Below are positions 59,593 to 64,000 of a stretch of DNA of 64,000 bases, piece by piece. The position numbers were made by a program, and so were the translations under genes. Where the stretch lies: contig OZ018327.1 of the NCBI GenBank assembly GCA_963969495.1, positions 35,283,282-35,347,281 of the forward strand, written 5' to 3'. The first letter of the stretch is position 1, and each line of letters starts with the position of its first letter. This DNA is from Ceratothoa steindachneri (lineage: Eukaryota > Arthropoda > Malacostraca > Isopoda > Cymothoidae). A model generated the notes under the pieces. The model was not told where the DNA came from, ran no database searches, and saw nothing but the letters and a program-made list of their open reading frames with translations.

Positions 59593-61108
59593 AAAATAAA
59601 ATGAAGATTCCAAGTACATTCGAACTTTACTTCAAGTGCATTATTGATGAATGAGGAAAACAACAGAAAACTGTAATAGAAGCAGGGCGAAGAGGAGAAA
59701 GAACACCCCAAACAAGCAATTAAACCAATCATAGAATGAATCAACGGCATATAGAAAAAATAAGAGGATCGGAAAGGAACCAAAAAAAGAAATAAATACA
59801 AAAATAAGATCATTAATACCAGGTAGATTATTTGGTTTCGTTATATTGATGATATCCTATCTTATAAACCGTTTTGGAACTTCTATTAAATTTACTCTTG
59901 AACTAGAACAGAACGCTACACTCCCTTTCCTAGGTTTATTAATACACCGCACTCCTTGTGCTTTCAAATTCTCTGTCTATCGTAAATCTTCCTTCTACAT
60001 TCATTTTTACTCTTCTTATCATTTTAAACTTAAAAGGTCTGTTTTTATCCCCATGTTTCTTCGTGCGCTTCGCGTGGTTCGTCCTGAATTCTTTAACAGT
60101 GAAATTTCTAGCATTTTTTGTACCTAGCGCACAATCTCTGCTATCCTCTCATTTCGTTGATAAATATCTTGAGTTACGCACCTCACTGCCCTTGTAATAC
60201 AAGTGAATAATTTCGTACTTCCTTTTAATCCAGGTTTTGCTACTCCCTCATATTTTAAAATCATTAGATATTTCTATTGTATTTAACTATAAAAAATATT
60301 GTCTATAATCTTTTAGTGCTGAATGCTTCTTCCACAATTGTCAATGAATTTTGCTTAAAATGTATAAGATTGTTCTAAATATTACTTTGGGCAATTTGCT
60401 AAATGTTTGCCACAAATATAATGCCCGACCTGGAGAAAAGAGCAGTTCTTTTTAGATACACGCGAGTATGTCACAACTTCATCATAACAATAATTGGAAC
60501 TCAGCTAAAATAATTTGTCAGGCAGAAGAAACAATTTTCCCGTAATGTTATTAAATCGACATTCACTAATAAATTCTCTAATTTCAATTTAAGTCCAGGC
60601 TTGTATAAACTCGATGGCTATATTATAAATTGCATTCACACAATATTGTCCAAACTTTTACCTTATAATTAAATATATATGTGCGTATGTATGTATATAT
60701 GTATCTGTACGCTTAGATATATGTATGTTTGTACATTATATTAGATTTGTACTTATCTGCCTCTCCATTTTTTTCCCTCCTGGCATCCCATATTAATCCC
60801 CCTTTCTGATCTTATATTCCTCCTTAATTGTTTTTGTGTTATTTTCAATCCTCTGGGCAGCCTTTAGATATTTGAATCTACCTGGTATTAATGATCTTAT
60901 TTTGTATTTATCTCTTCTTCATTTGCCCTTTCCGCTCCTTTGTTTTCTATAAATCGTTTATTCATTCTATGATCGGTTTAATTGTTTGTTTTGGGCGTTC
61001 TCTATCCTCTTCCCTTTGCTTATATATTACAGTTTTCTGCTGTTTTCGTCATTCCTCTATAATGAATTTGAAATAAAGTTCAGAAATACTTGGCATCTTC
61101 ATTTTATA
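59593..61108 (+). mobile_element. 5'-truncated Penelope-like element with inverted terminal repeats
   Basis: Two arms, 59,593-59,829 and 60,877-61,108, are imperfect complements: the left ends atcattaataccaggtaga, the right begins tctacctggtattaatgat, and both carry the gattccaagtac / cgaactttact words (complemented on the right). Between them lie plus-strand remnants of reverse transcriptase and GIY-YIG endonuclease. Penelope elements are known for terminal repeats that can lie in inverted orientation, so the structure fits the family. Confidence 0.85.
59836..60660 (+). pseudogene. Penelope reverse transcriptase C-terminus and GIY-YIG endonuclease relic
   Basis: Begins WFRYIDDILSY (catalytic Y-x-DD block of Penelope RT, 59,836-59,868), then after a frame change SIKFTLELEQNATLPFLGLL (59,886-59,945), IHRTPCAFKFSVYRKSS and PMFLRALRVVRPEFFNSEIS. 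After a degraded linker the endonuclease end is readable as NVIKSTFTNKFSNFNLSPGL-YKLDGYI (60,545-60,630), typical of the C-terminus after the GIY-YIG domain. The GIY-YIG signature itself and the N-terminal RT half are missing. Confidence 0.87.
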
Positions 61109-62280
61109 TATACGACGGTAAAGTTATCTTTATCCTAAGTAGTGAATTAGAATTTTCTTCTAGTTGTTATTCTTGATACTCTTCTATTTCAACCCCTTAT
61201 AACTATTCTCTCAACCGCTTTTTTTAACATCTTCCGCTGGTAAGGTATCCTAATTTACTCTAATGAGTGCCAATTATATGCCAGGAGACGCGACACATTG
61301 ACTTTCTTGCAAATGAGAGGAGACAAGACGACCGATGCCACCTAAGCGACCATGGCAAGACAGCGACACACACAAAAAAACACAACTAAAAACAAGCTAA
61401 AAATATCACACAAATGAAATAAAAACAAAATATTTGCCCTTTCGTTCCTTTTCCCTCTACTATTTGTCTTAGTCATCCCTTTGTTAGTAGGTAAAGTTTG
61501 CTTATAAAGCAGCCAAAGTTTATTAAGACAAGTGCTAGGCCCGTGGCGAGGCCCGTGGCCATAGGCGAGCGTAGGCTCTGCCTAGGACTCAGTTAGGCCT
61601 ATTCTAAAACAATACTTTCTTCCGTTTGGCCAGCATTTATCTAAGTGGGGCGCTTTTGAAGGGTTCTCTGCCCCTCTCTAGGGAGTTGAGGGGGTCCTAG
61701 CTTTCCCGGGGGTAAAGGGTCATCAAGGATAAGGGGGAGGGGTAGTTTAGGGATGTAACGGGTGGAGATTGTTTACTTCAGCTCAGACAAGGGAAAAACT
61801 TCCAATTTGAAGGGGGTCTGCATTAAGAAGATGAACTTCGTCTTTTAAAAAGGTCAATAAAGATTTAATGAAAAAAAGGGAAAATAGTCAACATTAATCA
61901 AGGGATTGGTGGCTCCTGTGAGTAAAATACAACATTAACAAGGATTTGTTGCTTCTTGTTAGGATATTAATCAATATGAGATAAGTAATTGGTATTTCTT
62001 CTCAGTAGTGAGATATAAGGGGCCAACATATATTCCCTCCTCATTTCCTTACCCCCCCTCAATTAAATTCAGGGTGTTAAAAGCTTGACTATCTACCCCT
62101 CGACTCGGTTATAAGATCACATTGGACTCCCTTTAGTTTCTCTAGAGTGAGTGTACATAATGGTAAATTGCGGTAATGGGCGGGGTGTCACCGGCTAATC
62201 CAGTCCTAATATTGATCGGGTTTCTACAAGCCATGTAATTACATCGCTATAAAAGGAGAAAGAAGAAATGGAAAGCCTCC
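61109..62280. other. No gene recognised; isolated TATA-like word
   Basis: Unique-looking sequence. ctataaaagg at about 62,249 is a good TATA-box match just upstream of the tRNA-like repeat, but no gene follows. Confidence 0.45.
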
Positions 62281-62282
62281 CG

Positions 62283-62352
62283 GCTCTTATAGTGGTTAGT
62301 TAGAGGGCTTGCCCGGCAATCGCTGGGTCGCCAGTTCGAATCTCCGTCCAGA
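62283..62352 (+). mobile_element. tRNA-derived SINE head
   Basis: A-box-like tatagtggttag at 62,289-62,300 and B box gttcgaatc at 62,334-62,342, a spacing of about 43 bp that matches real tRNAs. Acceptor and other stems do not pair convincingly, so it is read as a SINE head or tRNA relic, with an unidentified body following to about 62,600. Confidence 0.5.
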
Positions 62353-62639
62353 TTCTTTTTAAGCTGACTCTATTTACTATGGAGGTTACCTCCGTGACTG
62401 GGCATGGGCATCACGGTAGGAACGGGTATGTGGAGTTCGTAGCCATGACGATAGGCAGTCCATCTAAGAGAAGGATAACTCTGATTTCAAAACCGTGGAG
62501 GATCTTCCAGATAGTATTTGTGAGTGAGTAGGACATAAAGGAGTTGGACGAGGAAGGTACTTAGCACACTATGAAGTTGAAAAGAAGAAAGATAATTGAA
62601 TGACGAATGGAATTATACATTTTATTTCACAAATATTTC

Positions 62640-62960
62640 GATTATATAGAAATTTGTGGGGATCGAGTGAAGATATTGGAACAATGGGGTGGTCGGAACA
62701 ATCTGTTATGAAAACAACAAAACAACAAGAGGTTAGTTGGAACGCTGTGTTGTGGATGCAATAATATGTTGGTCAGAAAGAGGTAGTGTAGATGCAACAG
62801 TGTGGTTGCTGAAACGATGGCTTGTAAATCGAATAATATGTTTTCGATAGAACGATGTATTGATTGGAACGATGTGTTGATGGAAACTGCAGTGTTTTGT
62901 GGATGGAATAATGTGTTGTTCGGAACAATGTGCTATAGATGCAGTATTGTGTTTGTTAGA
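62640..62960. repeat. Degenerate minisatellite with ggaacaatgtgtt theme
   Basis: Words such as aacgatgtgttg, ggatgcaataatat and ggaacaatgtgct recur about ten times at irregular 20-35 bp spacing. Confidence 0.75.
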
Positions 62961-62965
62961 ACAAT

Positions 62966-63680
62966 ATGGTACTTGTGACCGTGTCCTCCCCGGGGTGCTT
63001 TGCAGATGAGCTTAATAAGATGCTAACTAATAATGGAATGGAGAAGATGTGGTTCCCCTCGAACCCGCGGTCAGAAGAGATTCTGAAAATTAGTCTCAAA
63101 CCCCAGTGCGAGACTAGTTGTCAGAAGCTCCCAACCCCCAGCAATGCCACAACCCCAGCTTCCTCCAGAGACCCCAGGATCCAGGCTGCAAAAGCACGCA
63201 CTGAACTGAAACAATCTAAAGAAACTCAGCATAACAAAACCACCCACAAAGGTGAATAACGAAGGCACGGAGACTGGAGTTGCGAGAGCCGAGGGAGGGG
63301 CACGTTCACCCCGCTTACGGAAAACCTCGCAGCCCCAGAGACGCCCGAGATCGTCCTCTTGTTGCAAGAGGGAATCTAGGCACGCATACCATTCAAGAAA
63401 AATTAACTTGAAGGTATTCGCTGCCGAAAGGTCCCCATTTCCTAAGGAGATGGATGCCCTTGATGTATCCGAAGGCTTAATAGCCGGAATATACAAATGG
63501 GAATTCACCTCGGACGAGCTCAGTGAAAAACAGGTCGAGGAGGCTTTACTCCAAGGCCTGATTAAACTGACTCCGGACTCCTTTATAACCCTTACCGACG
63601 GCGAATACAGGAAAAAACGTACAGGAAAAACCATAACGCCCCCAAACACTCCACAAGGACCTAAACTCGTAAGAGAATAA
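62966..63680 (+). CDS. LINE ORF1 region, two overlapping frames (possibly frameshifted)
   Basis: The first frame (62,966-63,259, 97 codons) starts at an ATG inside the end of a minisatellite and is Pro/Ser/Lys-rich. The second (63,252-63,680, 142 codons) is open from a TGA at 63,207 but has no nearby ATG; its first possible in-frame codon start is GTG, and the first ATG is near 63,450. It includes an acidic, orderly segment (EMDALDVSEGLIAGIYKWEF, SDELSEKQVEEALLQGLIKL). The absence of a proper start suggests a single ORF1 split by a +1 shift somewhere in 63,210-63,259, either mutation or true recoding. No CCHC finger is visible. The call as ORF1 rests mainly on its place 50 bp upstream of a LINE endonuclease. 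Confidence 0.55.
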
Positions 63681-63729
63681 AGTCCTAAAACATCATATTA
63701 CACTCGAAAACCCTTAAGTGAACTACAAA

Positions 63730-64000
63730 ATGACGACTCTAAAAATTTTACATTTGAACTCTGACGGATGGACAAACAAAAAAATATTATACGGAAACGT
63801 ATTAAGACAAAGTGACCCAGACGTTATATTTATTTCCGAACATGGAATAGACGACGCTAATCCGATAAAGATCTTTCCCTACGAAGTCTTGACCAAAAAT
63901 CACAGCGGAGAACGTTTTGACGGATGCGCCATAGCTGTGAAAAGAGGTCTTGACTTCAGATCAATAAGTGGACTCGACGAATCTTACCTTGCTGTGGAGG
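63730..64000 (+). CDS. LINE ORF2, N-terminal AP-like endonuclease (runs off the window)
   Basis: ATG at 63,730 opens a frame with no stop to the window end (90 codons). It reads MTTLKILHLNSDGWTNKKIL, then QSDPDVIFISEHGI, YEVLTKNHSG and GCAIAVKRGLDF. This is the N-terminus of a LINE endonuclease: LKILHLN first strand, DVIFISEHG with the catalytic Glu, and the G-G/C-x-A-I-A-V strand. NSDGW in place of the usual NARS marks a group different from the CR1 copies in this window; I would not name the clade. The start follows ORF1's stop by 47 bp. Confidence 0.85.
   Translation, partial: MTTLKILHLNSDGWTNKKILYGNVLRQSDPDVIFISEHGIDDANPIKIFPYEVLTKNHSGERFDGCAIAVKRGLDFRSISGLDESYLAVE

Noticed and set aside
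63071..63649. 192-codon minus-strand frame
   Set aside because: Antisense to the LINE ORF1 region; the plus strand has the coherent ORF1-ORF2 layout.

Overview
This window looks like intergenic DNA from a repeat-rich arthropod genome, most likely a decapod crustacean (crab or shrimp). The evidence is the mix of CR1-type LINEs with decapod-like reverse transcriptase wording, mariner and hAT transposons, Penelope-like element (PLE) fragments, very long (TA)n tracts, degenerate TTAGG/CCTAA telomere-like motifs, and roughly 30% of the sequence in tandem arrays. I recognise no host protein-coding gene, rRNA gene or functional tRNA. Almost every coding trace is a broken transposable-element gene. 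The species assignment is inference; the repeat content is read directly.

Layout. 1-2.2 kb: relics of a Tc1/mariner transposase and a Jockey-like LINE. 2.2-6.85 kb: two minisatellites, about 44 bp and 20 bp, the latter about 185 units. 6.85-9.85 kb: low-complexity DNA, (TA)n/(TG)n/(GA)n tracts and a small PLE-end fragment. 9.85-12.3 kb: two degenerate minus-strand CR1 copies, one holding a hAT-type insert. 12.3-21.1 kb: an inverted duplication with 0.8-kb arms around a plus-strand CR1 endonuclease fragment; its right arm is split by a near-full-length minus-strand CR1 LINE (14.26-20.7 kb), itself interrupted by a 1.42-kb insert with an internal 77-81-bp array. 21.1-26.6 kb: short dispersed repeats, a 56-bp array and another CR1 relic. 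26.9-27.8 kb: three long (TA)n tracts enclosing two foldback sequences, one with a tRNA-like promoter and one built from a PLE terminus. 28.2-29.7 kb: a 39-bp AT-rich array.

29.8-36.5 kb is a transposon nest: tRNA-derived sequence, a whole mariner (1,391 bp, TA duplication), a LINE 3' fragment, a second copy of the 14-20 kb CR1 family, and a BED/hAT transposon (33,719-36,545) with an internally deleted mariner inserted in it. 38-50 kb is dominated by three tandem arrays (about 117-158 bp, 200 bp x14 and 29 bp x about 71) plus a foldback MITE. 50.3 kb holds the 3' tip of the same CR1 family. 51.5-59.3 kb is nearly continuous tandem repeat, ending in a very homogeneous 88-bp dimeric satellite with a 968-bp internal duplication. 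59.6-61.1 kb is a 5'-truncated PLE (reverse transcriptase plus GIY-YIG endonuclease remnants) flanked by inverted terminal repeats. The last kilobase holds the 5' part of a LINE (ORF1 region plus start of an ORF2 endonuclease) whose ORF2 is open as far as it is visible.

The elements do not form a pathway. What connects them is insertion history, in which several relative ages can be read from nesting: the inverted duplication predates the CR1 at 14-20 kb, which predates its 1.42-kb insert; the hAT predates the mariner inside it. I did not find a convincing new cellular system. The most notable structures are the TA-embedded foldbacks, the interrupted inverted duplication, the satellite higher-order structure and the open-frame LINE at the right edge.
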